Source of the DNA: JAAZMI01 sp964603615
GTDB taxonomy: Bacteria > Bacillota > Dethiobacteria > DTU022 > UBA8154
Direction: 5' to 3'
Assembly: GCA_964603615.1 (NCBI GenBank)
Contig: CAZRVU010000002.1
Span: 1-64,000 of the forward strand
Length of the DNA: 64,000 nt
The notes under the pieces: generated by a model
The model's input: the letters and a program-made list of their open reading frames with translations, nothing else
Database searches by the model: none
Told to the model about the DNA's origin: nothing
In this document: positions 8,787-17,382 of the stretch, piece after piece
Layout: every line of letters begins with the position of its first letter
How positions within the stretch are numbered: the stretch's first letter is position 1
Made by a program: the position numbers and the translations under genes

Positions 8787-8900
8787 AATAAAAGCCTCCT
8801 GTTAATAACCTTAAGACTTGCTACCACTTTAACTGGTATCTTACTATTTCACCTAAATGTCTAAACAATTACAATAAACAGAGAAACAACTGCCGCGGTA

Positions 8901-9317
8901 TTAGCTGCCCCGCGGCAAATACCGGACCTCAATCCACGGCGTATGAGCAAACCAATCATATTCTGCCGGATAATCACGGGCAAAGACAACCCGTTTAATA
9001 CCGCAGTTAATGATACATTTTGCACATTCAGGGCACGGCCTGTCGGTAACAAAAATAGTGGCCCCCTGCCTTTCATCGGGTAAACACTCTAGCAAAGCGT
9101 TAATTTCAGCATGTATGGTTCTGATACAATGATCGTTGACCATCAGGCATCCTTCATCGAGGCAATGCGCCAGTCCAGAAGGGCTGCCATTGTACCCCGT
9201 TCCCTTGATTCTTTTATCTTTTACAATAACGGCACCGACCCGTCGGCGGGGACAGGTGCTCCTTTCGGCAACTTGAAAAGCAATATCCATAAAATAATCA
9301 TCCCAACCTTTTCGCAT
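8901..9317 (-). CDS. comEB: deoxycytidylate (dCMP) deaminase
   Basis: Converts dCMP to dUMP for thymidylate synthesis. The catalytic zinc motif HAEINALL (His-Ala-Glu) and the PCPECAKCI motif are present, together with the second metal site pattern near CPRRRVGAVIVKD. The ATG at 9317 is 8 bases from GGGGG; the ATG at 9323 is an alternative, and the longest in-frame start at 9365 would overlap glyA. It is 14 bases downstream of glyA, so thymidylate (needing methylene-THF from GlyA) and dUMP supply are co-transcribed. Confidence 0.93.
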   Translation of the reverse strand: MRKGWDDYFMDIAFQVAERSTCPRRRVGAVIVKDKRIKGTGYNGSPSGLAHCLDEGCLMVNDHCIRTIHAEINALLECLPDERQGATIFVTDRPCPECAKCIINCGIKRVVFARDYPAEYDWFAHTPWIEVRYLPRGS

Positions 9318-9331
9318 CGGCATTTCCCCCA

Positions 9332-10630
9332 TCACCTGCTGGTATAAATAGGATAGGCTGCACATAGCTCTTGCGTTTTGCGCTTGATCTGCGTCAGTGC
9401 CAGGTTGTTTTCCTTTTCTTCAATCGCCCGGTTGATCAGCGCGGCGATCTCTTTCATCTCTTTCTCTTTCATGCCGCGGGAGGTAACGGCCGGCGTTCCC
9501 AACCGGATTCCACTGGTGATCACCGGGCTTTCCGGATCACGGGGAACAGCATTTTTATTCACAGTAATCCCTACATTGCCCAGCAAACGCTCCGCGTCTC
9601 TACCGTTTATTTTTCTACTGCGCAGATCGATCAGCAGCAGATGGTTATCCGTACCGCCGGAAACGAGGTCGAAACCATAGTCTAGAAGACTGCCGGCCAG
9701 CACCTGGGCATTTTTTAGGACCTGTTCCTGGTAAAGCACAAATTCCTCCCCTTGGGCCTCTTTAAAGGCAACTGCCTTGCCTGCAATAGCGTGCACTAAA
9801 GGCCCTCCCTGGATCCCCGGGAAAACAGCCCGGTCTATAGCTTTTGCATATTTTTCACGACAAAGGATAAGCCCCCCCCGCGCACCCCGCAAAGTCTTAT
9901 GAGTGGTGCTGGTCACAAATTCAGCATGAGGCAGCGGATTGGGATGCAAACCGGCAGCAACCAAACCTGCAATATGCGCCATGTCAACCATCAGGTAAGC
10001 GTTAATCTCCCGGGCAATGGCTGCAAAAGCTGCAAAATCAATTTTGCGGGGATAAGCACTCGCCCCGGCAATAATGAGGCGCGGCCTGTATTTATCCGCC
10101 AAAAATTTTACTTCTTCCAGATCGATATAGCCCGTTTCAGGATCCAGCCCGTAGCTTTGAAAAGAATAATAATGCCCGGAAAAATTGACCGGGCTGCCAT
10201 GTGTCAGGTGCCCGCCATGAGCCAGGCTCATGCCTAATAATAGATCGCCCGGCTGCAGGCAAGCAAAATAAACAGCCATATTGGCTGTGGCTCCTGCATG
10301 AGGCTGGACATTGGCGTGTTCCGCCCCAAAAAGTTTTTTGGCCCGCTCAATGGCCAATGATTCAATCACATCCACAAACTCACATCCGCCATAATAGCGC
10401 TTGCCGGGATAACCCTCAGCATATTTGTTGGTCAATACCGAACCCTGCGCTGAAAGCACACCTCTGCTGGCGTAATTTTCGGAGGCAATCATCTCAATTT
10501 TCCCCTGTTGCCGCCGGATCTCTTGCTCTATCGCCCGTGCTACCTGAGGGTCTATTCTCGCCAAAAAACTACTACCGCTACACTCTTCTATGGGCATGGT
10601 CAGGCCTGATTTACGATCTAAACCAGGCAC
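9332..10630 (-). CDS. glyA: serine hydroxymethyltransferase
   Basis: A PLP enzyme that interconverts serine and glycine and charges tetrahydrofolate. Up to 432 residues, with the family signatures MIASENYAS near the N-terminus, the PLP-lysine motif TSTTHKTLRGARGG, and VDMAHIAGL. The GTG at 10630 is the longest start but sits too close to GAGAGG; the ATG at 10597 is possible. The first 20 residues are therefore uncertain. The neighbours rpiB and dCMP deaminase match the ywlF-glyA neighbourhood of Bacillus, except that upp and ywlG are absent. Confidence 0.97.
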   Translation of the reverse strand: MPGLDRKSGLTMPIEECSGSSFLARIDPQVARAIEQEIRRQQGKIEMIASENYASRGVLSAQGSVLTNKYAEGYPGKRYYGGCEFVDVIESLAIERAKKLFGAEHANVQPHAGATANMAVYFACLQPGDLLLGMSLAHGGHLTHGSPVNFSGHYYSFQSYGLDPETGYIDLEEVKFLADKYRPRLIIAGASAYPRKIDFAAFAAIAREINAYLMVDMAHIAGLVAAGLHPNPLPHAEFVTSTTHKTLRGARGGLILCREKYAKAIDRAVFPGIQGGPLVHAIAGKAVAFKEAQGEEFVLYQEQVLKNAQVLAGSLLDYGFDLVSGGTDNHLLLIDLRSRKINGRDAERLLGNVGITVNKNAVPRDPESPVITSGIRLGTPAVTSRGMKEKEMKEIAALINRAIEEKENNLALTQIKRKTQELCAAYPIYTSR

Positions 10631-10686
10631 ACCTCTCTTTCTTCATGAATTAGCTGCTACTTTTCCCCCGGCTGGAAAAATTCCTG

Positions 10687-11136
10687 TTATCCCCGGGCTT
10701 GTTCTTCCAATTGTTTAATTTTTTCCACCCTTATCAAGTGCCGCCCGCCCTCAAAAGGGGTCTTCAAAAAAATGTTGACGATCTCGCAGGCCAACTCTTT
10801 CTGCAAAATCCTGGCACCCAAAGTCAAAATATTGATATCGTTATGCGCCCTGGCATAATGGGCAGAGAACAAATCATTGCATGGTGCCGCACGGATCCCC
10901 CGTAGCTTGTTGGCAACAATCGCCATACCAAGGCCCGTACCGCAAACCAAGATACCACGGGTAAATTCACCCTGCTGCACGGCACGTGCCACCCGGCAAG
11001 CAGGATCCGGGTAATCTACGGGCTCCGGATCATACGGGCCCATATCGACACAAGGTATTTCTTTTTCCGCCAGGAAATCCTTGATATCCTCTTTTAACAC
11101 ATAACCGGCATGATCGGCAGCCAAAACAACTTCCAA
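10687..11136 (-). CDS. rpiB: ribose 5-phosphate isomerase B
   Basis: Isomerises ribose 5-phosphate and ribulose 5-phosphate in the pentose phosphate pathway (RpiB/LacAB family). The 149 residues contain AADHAGYVLKEDI at the N-terminus, the active-site Cys region GILVCGTGLGMAIVANK and the ARAHNDINILTLGAR motif. The start is TTG at 11136, 9 bases after AGGAG. It lies between the LMW phosphatase and glyA, the same arrangement as ywlE-ywlF-glyA. Confidence 0.95.
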   Translation of the reverse strand: MEVVLAADHAGYVLKEDIKDFLAEKEIPCVDMGPYDPEPVDYPDPACRVARAVQQGEFTRGILVCGTGLGMAIVANKLRGIRAAPCNDLFSAHYARAHNDINILTLGARILQKELACEIVNIFLKTPFEGGRHLIRVEKIKQLEEQARG

Positions 11137-11221
11137 TGTTTAGCTCTCCTTTATTCTAGTGAACTTATCCTTATCTAAAAGGTTCGCTTTGCTTATATTT
11201 ATTTCCTGCGGCTACTTAACA

Positions 11222-11728
11222 TTATTCTTTTTTTTCCTGTTCTTTTTCATCATTGCCTGCAATAGGATCCCAACGCTTTACAATTTTGTCTAAAGCTTCC
11301 CTAATCTCCACGGCAGCCTTGCGATAGGCAGTCAGGCCCTCCTCAAAAGGATCGGAGATCTCCGCACTGCTTCCATCGGCATACTCTTTTAAAAGCCATA
11401 CCTTTTCTTCCGCTTCCGGATAGTGTTTCAAAAGGTAATCCTTTTGCCCGTGGGTCATCGTAAAAATGTACTGGGCTTGCCCTACCAAATCCGGTGTTAT
11501 CTTATTGGAGCGGTGCCCGCTAAAATCGATCCCGTAGCTGCGCAGTACCAACAAAGCTTCCTCACTGGCCCTCAACCCCTTGATCGTCGATACCCCCGCA
11601 GATAAAACCTCTACCTGCTTATCTTCCTTTGAAACCGTTTCCCACATTTCCTCCAAAAAAGCTTTGGCTAAAACGCTGCGGCACGTATTGCCTGTACATA
11701 CAAAAAGCACATTGAGCTTACGGTTCAT
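11222..11728 (-). CDS. ywlE: low-molecular-weight protein (arginine/tyrosine) phosphatase
   Basis: A soluble phosphatase of the LMW-PTP fold. The P-loop is at the N-terminus (VLFVCTGNTCRS: nucleophile Cys, then Arg) and the general-acid Asp sits in EISDPFEEG. Bacillus YwlE in the same position is a protein-arginine phosphatase; Thr in the P-loop (CTGNTCR) is the residue reported to favour phosphoarginine, so that specificity is likely but inferred. The ATG at 11728 follows GGTGG. The C-terminal tail is lysine- and glutamate-rich. Confidence 0.88.
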   Translation of the reverse strand: MNRKLNVLFVCTGNTCRSVLAKAFLEEMWETVSKEDKQVEVLSAGVSTIKGLRASEEALLVLRSYGIDFSGHRSNKITPDLVGQAQYIFTMTHGQKDYLLKHYPEAEEKVWLLKEYADGSSAEISDPFEEGLTAYRKAAVEIREALDKIVKRWDPIAGNDEKEQEKKE

Positions 11729-11762
11729 CTTTCCACCCACCTTCTTTCTATTCCCTTTCCGC

Positions 11763-12881
11763 TTACATAATTTTTGTCGCGGCCTTCCGCAAGCGGTTCA
11801 TAACCGCCCGCCCGATATCCTCCTCTTCAAAACCCTCCACCACAATCACATCCACACCGCTAACTTCCATTTTGCGCAGGACGCCAAAAAGCCGTTCCGC
11901 TGCGCCGCGGGGATCTTTGCGTGAACTCAAGACTTCTACCAACGGCCGGGGGGTAAAAGATACGGCTGGAGATGTACTTTGGAAAAGAAAAAGGTCCTGC
12001 GACTCTGCAAAGGAAACGATTCCGACCTCGTGGCCCTCCGCCATTAGATTTTTACAGAGGGCAGTTAAGCGCCGTCCTTGTTCAGGCCCCGCCCCTTCCA
12101 CCAAATAAAGGGGAATAGAGGGGGCATAATGTTTGTATTTCATGCCCGGCGAAGGAGAGGCACCTTCAAAATCATCTTTTTTTTCGCCCTGTCTACTAAA
12201 ATCGAGGATTTTCCCACCAAACGTTTCTTCCAATTTTGCCAGGCTGATTCCCCCCGGGCGCAATAAAACCGGTGGGGATGATAACAGGCTGAGCACAGTT
12301 GATTCTATCCCAATTTTACAGGATCCCCCGTCGAGCACTGCCGCAATTTGGCCGCCGAGATCTTTCACTACATGCTCCGCTAAAGTGGGACTGGGACGCC
12401 CGGATAGGTTGGCGCTGGGCGCGGCCAAGGGAAACCCTGTTGCCCGGATCAATTTTAAAGCCAGGGGGTGCGCCGGGACGCGCACAGCCACGGAAGAAAG
12501 ACCTGCCGTAACAATATCCGGAACAATCTCTTTTTTAGGAAGGATTAGCGTTAAAGGGCCGGGCCAAAAATGCCGCGCCAGCCGGATGGCCTCCGGCGGC
12601 ATATTCTCTACCAGTTCACCAGCCTGCTTTAAACCTGTAACGTGGACGATCAGGGGATTATCCGCCGGCCTCCTTTTAACCTTAAAAATCCTATCTACGG
12701 CCTCCGGATCGAGCGCATTGGCTCCTAAACCGTAAACCGTTTCTGTGGGAAAGGCAACCAGCCTCCCTTTTTGTAGAAAGCTTGCGGCAACCTGCAAAGC
12801 CTTTCTTTCTTCTTCCTGCGTAGGGCCTGCCCGGAGAAAAACGGTTCCTTTAATTTGCGGCCATAAAAAAGGCAAGATCAC
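11763..12881 (-). CDS. tsaC: L-threonylcarbamoyladenylate synthase (Sua5 type)
   Basis: Makes threonylcarbamoyl-AMP for the t6A37 modification of ANN-reading tRNAs. It has an N-terminal YrdC domain (residues 20-220, with FPTETVYGLGANA, KRRPADNPLIVH and PSANLSGRPSPT) and a C-terminal Sua5 domain after residue 245, for 372 residues in total: the two-domain form. The start may be GTG 12881 or TTG 12875, the latter 7 bases after GGGGG. It is the first of the tsaC-phosphatase-rpiB-glyA-deaminase run. Confidence 0.95.
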   Translation of the reverse strand: MILPFLWPQIKGTVFLRAGPTQEEERKALQVAASFLQKGRLVAFPTETVYGLGANALDPEAVDRIFKVKRRPADNPLIVHVTGLKQAGELVENMPPEAIRLARHFWPGPLTLILPKKEIVPDIVTAGLSSVAVRVPAHPLALKLIRATGFPLAAPSANLSGRPSPTLAEHVVKDLGGQIAAVLDGGSCKIGIESTVLSLLSSPPVLLRPGGISLAKLEETFGGKILDFSRQGEKKDDFEGASPSPGMKYKHYAPSIPLYLVEGAGPEQGRRLTALCKNLMAEGHEVGIVSFAESQDLFLFQSTSPAVSFTPRPLVEVLSSRKDPRGAAERLFGVLRKMEVSGVDVIVVEGFEEEDIGRAVMNRLRKAATKIM

Positions 12882-13062
12882 ACCCCCGGTGAAACTTTCT
12901 CTTTATATTATCATATAAACCTTTTTTTTGATATAATCACTTCGTGCGGAAAAGGGCTGACTACCGCTTATAAAAAAAACAGGCCTGCCAGAAGTAAAAC
13001 ATTTTGGCTGACCCTTGACATACGAAAAACAGGAAAATATTTCATAAAAACATTTTATAAAT

Positions 13063-14643
13063 CTAGAACCCGTCGGTGACCACCTGTGCCAGGTTTACAG
13101 CATGATCGGCCACCCTTTCCAGGTTGCTTAAAATATCCAAATAAACAACGCCCGCCTGTGGAACACATTCCCGGCGATTAACCCGATCGATATGGTTTTT
13201 TCTTAAAATACGCTCGCGTTCGTCCACATTATTATCCCGCTTGATGACCTTCCTGGCTTCTTTAATACTCTCCCCTATTAATGCCGCAATTGCTTCCCCT
13301 AACATCACGTCCACTTCTTCAAAAAAACTATAGATCTCTTCCTTGGCCTTGGCGGTAAATGGAAGCTTGTCTTCAATAACCATTTCGGAAAGATAGACAA
13401 TATTGCAGGCATGATCGCCAATCCGCTCCAAATCGTTGGCCGCACTCATCACGCCAGAGATAATCGTAGATTGCTGGTGGTTTAAGGAATGCTGCGATAA
13501 CTCCCTAAGGTAAACATTGATCTCCTTTTCCAGGCTATCAACCAACTCCTCCATTTGTAAAAGCTGGGGCATTTTTTTAAGGTTATTATTACAAAAAACG
13601 TCCATCGCTCCCTTAACCATCTCCCGGGACATATTGGCCATCCGGATCAACTCCATCCTGCTGGCCTCGATCGCTGCTGCGGGAGCCTTTAGCATTCTTT
13701 TATCCAGATATTTGGGACCCAGGTCCAACGCAGGTTCTTCCCCGGGCACAGCCCACTGCACAAAATAGACAAAATATTTAAAGAAAGGAAAGATAACGAT
13801 CGTATTTAAAACGTTAAAAAGTGTATGTGCATTGGCTACCTGCCGGACAATAGTGGGAGAAGTATATAAAACAAGTGCCGTAAAAGGTTTCAGAAAAATA
13901 AGCGCAAGGATTATACCGCTGATATTAAAGATAACATGCGAAAAAGCAGCCCTTTTTGCCGATAAGGAGGTCCCCATGCTCGCTAAAACCACTATAATAC
14001 AGGTTCCAAGGTTCGTTCCTAGAACTATAGGAATGGCAGCCTCCAGGGTTAATAAGTTCTGCAAAGTAAGAGCCACCGCAATACCTGTTACGGCACTACT
14101 GCTTTGAATTAAAGCTGTAAACAAAGCGGCACAAAAAATGCCTAGCAAAGGCTGTCTACTGAACCTCACCAATAAATTGATGAAAAAAGCGTTATTCCTA
14201 AGTGGAAGCATCGCCTCGGACATGATCTGCATCCCTAAGAACAAAAGCCCGAGGCCGAGGATCGTCTGGCCTAAATAGCGGTAGAGTTTACGGCGTCCAA
14301 AGTAATTTAAAAGCCCGCCCAGGCCAATACAAGGTGCAATCAACAGTTCAAATCTAAAAGAAACAATCTGGGCCGTAACAGTCGTCCCAATGTTCGCTCC
14401 CATAATAGCACCAATGGCTTGCGATAAACTCATCAAACCAGCATTGACAAAACCTACGAGCATAACCGTGGTTGTGCCGCTGCTTTGAATCAGGACCGTT
14501 ACGGCTATACCCGTTAATACCCCGATAATTGGCTTTCCAGTTAAAACCTCCAAAATACGCCTTAATTTTTCCCCGGCAACCTTCTGCATCCCCGAAGCCA
14601 TCATCTGAATACTATAAAGAAATAGCCCCAGGCCACCAAACAT
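13063..14643 (-). CDS. Na+/phosphate symporter with C-terminal PhoU domain
   Basis: A sodium-dependent phosphate transporter of the NptA/PNaS family. It has two inverted membrane repeats, each with the diagnostic QSSG/QSSS motif (LIQSSGTTTVML and LIQSSSAVTGIA) and GANIGTT or GTNLGTC, followed from about residue 330 by a PhoU-like helical domain. The ATG at 14643 falls inside the first predicted helix. In-frame codons upstream (LEIWLLIAG) complete that helix, so translation may begin at a CTG at 14670, 6 bases after GGGGGG. No phosphate genes lie nearby. Confidence 0.92.
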   Translation of the reverse strand: MFGGLGLFLYSIQMMASGMQKVAGEKLRRILEVLTGKPIIGVLTGIAVTVLIQSSGTTTVMLVGFVNAGLMSLSQAIGAIMGANIGTTVTAQIVSFRFELLIAPCIGLGGLLNYFGRRKLYRYLGQTILGLGLLFLGMQIMSEAMLPLRNNAFFINLLVRFSRQPLLGIFCAALFTALIQSSSAVTGIAVALTLQNLLTLEAAIPIVLGTNLGTCIIVVLASMGTSLSAKRAAFSHVIFNISGIILALIFLKPFTALVLYTSPTIVRQVANAHTLFNVLNTIVIFPFFKYFVYFVQWAVPGEEPALDLGPKYLDKRMLKAPAAAIEASRMELIRMANMSREMVKGAMDVFCNNNLKKMPQLLQMEELVDSLEKEINVYLRELSQHSLNHQQSTIISGVMSAANDLERIGDHACNIVYLSEMVIEDKLPFTAKAKEEIYSFFEEVDVMLGEAIAALIGESIKEARKVIKRDNNVDERERILRKNHIDRVNRRECVPQAGVVYLDILSNLERVADHAVNLAQVVTDGF

Positions 14644-14855
14644 GCCGGCAATTAAAAGCCAGATCTCCAGGGTAATCCCCCCATCTTACAAGTCAATCAA
14701 CCTTTTAGAAACTCTTCATTATAAAAGAATTCTCGATCCCTTATTTCATTTCCTTTATAAAGAGACTAAAAAGCACATGAAACGATAATTTCGTAATCTT
14801 TAAAAGGGTGTGAATGTTTATACATCGACCGGCAGATTCGTTTATTTTATAATCT

Positions 14856-15033
14856 GATTCTACTGCATAAACTCTATTTGCCAGGCATTCGCTGCAATCA
14901 GCATCCCTTCGACTGACTATTTTTTGCCCGGGCCTAATTGAATGTCCTCTTCAAAAGGCCCTAAAATGGCGTCCTGCCATTTTAGCTTCAAAATTGTGGC
15001 GTCTTCATGGGCTGATTTTTACAGCTACCGCCG
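14856..15033 (+). mobile_element. MITE-like element, copy 1, 3'-truncated
   Basis: Begins with the same 11-bp end GATTCTACTGC as the copies at 60858, 62034 and 62971, and stays closely similar through the CAGCTACCGCC segment. The remaining 50 bp or so, including the right terminal repeat, are missing or too changed to recognise. The element reaches into the 3' end of spoIIR and contains its stop codon (15025-15027). It fills most of the 380-base interval between the phosphate symporter and spoIIR; the rest is AT-rich with nothing recognised. Confidence 0.85.
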
Positions 15034-15963
15034 CCTCTTTTTCGTTATAACATCCCACAACCAGAAGCGCCACTTGTATGACGGTTTTTCCTGCTCGACG
15101 AGATCAACACTGTCTTTTTTTTGCGCTTTTTTACTGTTTTTTTTACCTGCGGCAGCAGGAGCATAATCTGCTCCAGTGTTTTTCCCACCGGCAGAACCGC
15201 CCGTAAGCAAGCCCTCCTGCTTGCCATCTTCCTGTTTTTGTTCTTCATCTCCCGTAACCAAAGGGGAAATAGAACTAAAACACAACGGGGGGAAAAGCAC
15301 ACACCACCAGTTTTCCCCGCGTCCCTCCCCCATGATCAGATAAAGAGCTGTGTACTCGCCTGCCGGGAAGAGCCTCCCTTCATAGCAACGGGCCGGGAAA
15401 ACATCGCGGCTTAACGAGGCCTCTACATCGTATGCACATCCATAATCCCGCATGATTTCCCGGGCCACCTCTTCCAGCGCGACCCTATTTTCTGTTAAAA
15501 AGTGGGCTAATTCGTCACTGTTCCGGCAATTGCTCCATTCCTGCTGGTAATGAACAAGCACTCTTTGCGCCACTAAATTTTTAATTTCTTGATCCCGCGG
15601 GGAGTTACTGTGAGCACGAACATGAAAACGAAGCATATCTTGCGTTTGGATCTGCTGGGCGTGCGAATAACCTGCACACCCTAAATTGCTAGCGTTTGGC
15701 CCGCTAGCGCTTTGTTTAGAACAACAATCCGGAGCGCCTTCCATACGGTTGCCGGGCAGACTTCTTTCCATCCCCCGGGGCACCTGTAACAGGTCAACAG
15801 TAAATTGTTGCCCCGTTAAAAATGTTAACCTGCCCGGTAGGCAAAAGGTTTTTAGGGCAACAAGAACAAGAACAAGCATAAAAACAGTAAACGCCCATCC
15901 TTTATTTCTCCAGATAGAAAGCAAATATCTTGCTTTTGCCAATAATTGCTTATAAATACGCAT
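15025..15963 (-). CDS. spoIIR: stage II sporulation protein R
   Basis: The forespore signal protein that triggers pro-sigma-E processing by SpoIIGA in the mother cell. It has an N-terminal membrane segment (residues 24-40) and the SpoIIR core at about 130-245, with LRFHVRAHSNSPRDQEIK, the AYDVEAS region, the FPAGEYTALYLIMGEG segment and the NWWCVLFPPLCF signature. At 312 residues it is longer than the usual 200-230 because of a Cys/Ser-rich linker before the core and a Lys/Gly-rich linker after it. It lies 7 bases after the sigma-G-like gene. Its stop codon is inside a MITE copy. Confidence 0.93.
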   Translation of the reverse strand: MRIYKQLLAKARYLLSIWRNKGWAFTVFMLVLVLVALKTFCLPGRLTFLTGQQFTVDLLQVPRGMERSLPGNRMEGAPDCCSKQSASGPNASNLGCAGYSHAQQIQTQDMLRFHVRAHSNSPRDQEIKNLVAQRVLVHYQQEWSNCRNSDELAHFLTENRVALEEVAREIMRDYGCAYDVEASLSRDVFPARCYEGRLFPAGEYTALYLIMGEGRGENWWCVLFPPLCFSSISPLVTGDEEQKQEDGKQEGLLTGGSAGGKNTGADYAPAAAGKKNSKKAQKKDSVDLVEQEKPSYKWRFWLWDVITKKRRR

Positions 15964-15970
15964 TGCTTAT

Positions 15971-16813
15971 TTACCACTCCCCGGCTAGCGAATTCTTTTG
16001 GTCTTCTGCCTGCAATTTAGCGCCCTCCGGCCCCTGGTAATATTCACGTATAAAGAGCAAAGCCGCTTTCTCTATTCTGGATATCTGCGCCTGGGAGATA
16101 CCCACTAGCCTGGCTACTTCCATCTGGGTTTTTCCCTGAAAAAAACGGGCCGAAATAATAAATCTTTCCCTTGCATCCAGTCTCGCCAGGGCCTCTTTTA
16201 GGGCGATCCTTTCCAGCCAGCTCTCATCTTCATTGAGCATATCCGGCAAAAGATCGATAATCTGCAAAGGATCTGTGCTGTCATTAAAAACCGGTTCGAA
16301 GAAAGATACGGGTTCTGCATTGGCATTATAGACAAAAACAATCTCCTCCGGAGTTAAGTCCACTTCCCCGGCCAACTCTCCCAAGGTGGGCTCTCTTTGA
16401 TTTTTTTGTAAATAGCTGTCGCGAACACTTTGAATTTTTTGAGCCATATTTTTCAGCGAGCGACTGATATGAATAAAATTATTATCCCGCAGGTGGCGTT
16501 TAATTTCCCCTATAATCATGGGAACAGCATAGGTAGAGAAATTTACACCGTGTTCCAAAGAAAAATTGTCAATGGCCTTCATTAAACCAATACAGCCGAT
16601 TTGGAAAAGATCATCCATGTTTTCATTGCGATAGGTAAATTTTTTCAATACGCTTAACACCAATTTTAAATTACCTTTAATTAGCTCTTCCCTTATGCCT
16701 GTTTCACCGTCCGCTAACCTTTGAAAATAAACTTTCATCTGCTCCCAGGGTATGGTCGGCAGGTCACAGGTTTGCACGCCGCTGATCTTTACTTTTTTAA
16801 AATATTTAGGCAT
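15971..16813 (-). CDS. sigG: sporulation sigma factor of the sigma-G type
   Basis: A 280-residue sigma-70 family factor. Region 2 (DDLFQIGCIGLMKAIDNF, YAVPMIIGEIKRHLRDNN), region 3 and region 4 (KTQMEVARLVGISQAQISR) are complete. The N-terminal segment KVKISGVQTCDLPTI matches the sigma-G hallmark that separates it from sigma-F. Sigma-G drives late forespore genes. The ATG at 16813 follows GGGGGAGG. It is co-directional with spoIIR, 7 bases apart. The usual sigG position is next to sigE, so this is either a relocated sigG or a second paralogue; the window cannot decide. Confidence 0.88.
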   Translation of the reverse strand: MPKYFKKVKISGVQTCDLPTIPWEQMKVYFQRLADGETGIREELIKGNLKLVLSVLKKFTYRNENMDDLFQIGCIGLMKAIDNFSLEHGVNFSTYAVPMIIGEIKRHLRDNNFIHISRSLKNMAQKIQSVRDSYLQKNQREPTLGELAGEVDLTPEEIVFVYNANAEPVSFFEPVFNDSTDPLQIIDLLPDMLNEDESWLERIALKEALARLDARERFIISARFFQGKTQMEVARLVGISQAQISRIEKAALLFIREYYQGPEGAKLQAEDQKNSLAGEW

Positions 16814-16888
16814 AATTTACCTCCCCCGGATAAAAGTACCTTCTATACTGTAGTATGCACTATATTTCCATTTTTTAGACATTGAAAA

Positions 16889-16900
16889 GTGTGTTATAAT
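16889..16900 (+). promoter_or_regulatory. extended -10 promoter of nikR
   Basis: A perfect -10 TATAAT at 16895-16900 is preceded by TGT, giving an extended -10 element; the -35 region is weak. It lies 45 bp before the nikR ATG. No NikR-type palindromic operator was recognised. Confidence 0.55.
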
Positions 16901-16945
16901 ATGTGGTAGGGATCTTAGCGGTAAAAAAACTGGGGGTTGTTGCCG

Positions 16946-17365
16946 ATGCCTGAACTCGTCCGTTTTGGGGTTTCAATAAGTGCAGGGCTGTTAGAATCAT
17001 TCGATAAAATTATTGAAAAAAAAGGTTATCACAGCCGCTCAGAAGCAATTCGCGATTTGATTCGCAACCAACTTGTGAAAATGGAATGGGAGAGCGAAGA
17101 CGAAGAAGTGGCCGGCACCATAACACTGGTCTACGACCATCATGTACGGGGGTTAAGTAACCTGCTTTTAGAGGTCCAACATGATTACCATGATTTAATT
17201 CTTTCCACCATGCACCTGCACCTGGATCACCACAACTGCCTGGAAGTGCTGGCCATTCAAGGGATAAATAAAAAAATCAGGGAAATAGCCGAACGCCTAA
17301 TCAGCATTAAAGGCGTTAAGCACGGACAGTTAACCATTACTTCTACCGGTAAAAACCTGCCCTAA
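16946..17365 (+). CDS. nikR: nickel-responsive transcriptional regulator NikR
   Basis: A ribbon-helix-helix repressor with a C-terminal ACT-like nickel-sensing domain, 139 residues. Residues 1-45 form the DNA-binding domain (RFGVSISAGLLESFD, SRSEAIRDLIRN). The nickel ligands His79, His90, His92 and Cys98 keep the exact spacing of the E. coli site (11, 2, 6). The ATG at 16946 is 9 bases after GGGGG. It is a single gene on the plus strand, convergent with prmC, and no nickel transporter or nickel enzyme gene is in the window. Confidence 0.95.
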   Translation: MPELVRFGVSISAGLLESFDKIIEKKGYHSRSEAIRDLIRNQLVKMEWESEDEEVAGTITLVYDHHVRGLSNLLLEVQHDYHDLILSTMHLHLDHHNCLEVLAIQGINKKIREIAERLISIKGVKHGQLTITSTGKNLP

Positions 17366-17382
17366 TTTTTGCTCACCCGGCG

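Noticed and set aside
9111..9347. Plus-strand frames antisense to glyA, dCMP deaminase and other core genes
   Set aside because: They are shadows of conserved genes on the other strand and have no SD or recognisable domains.
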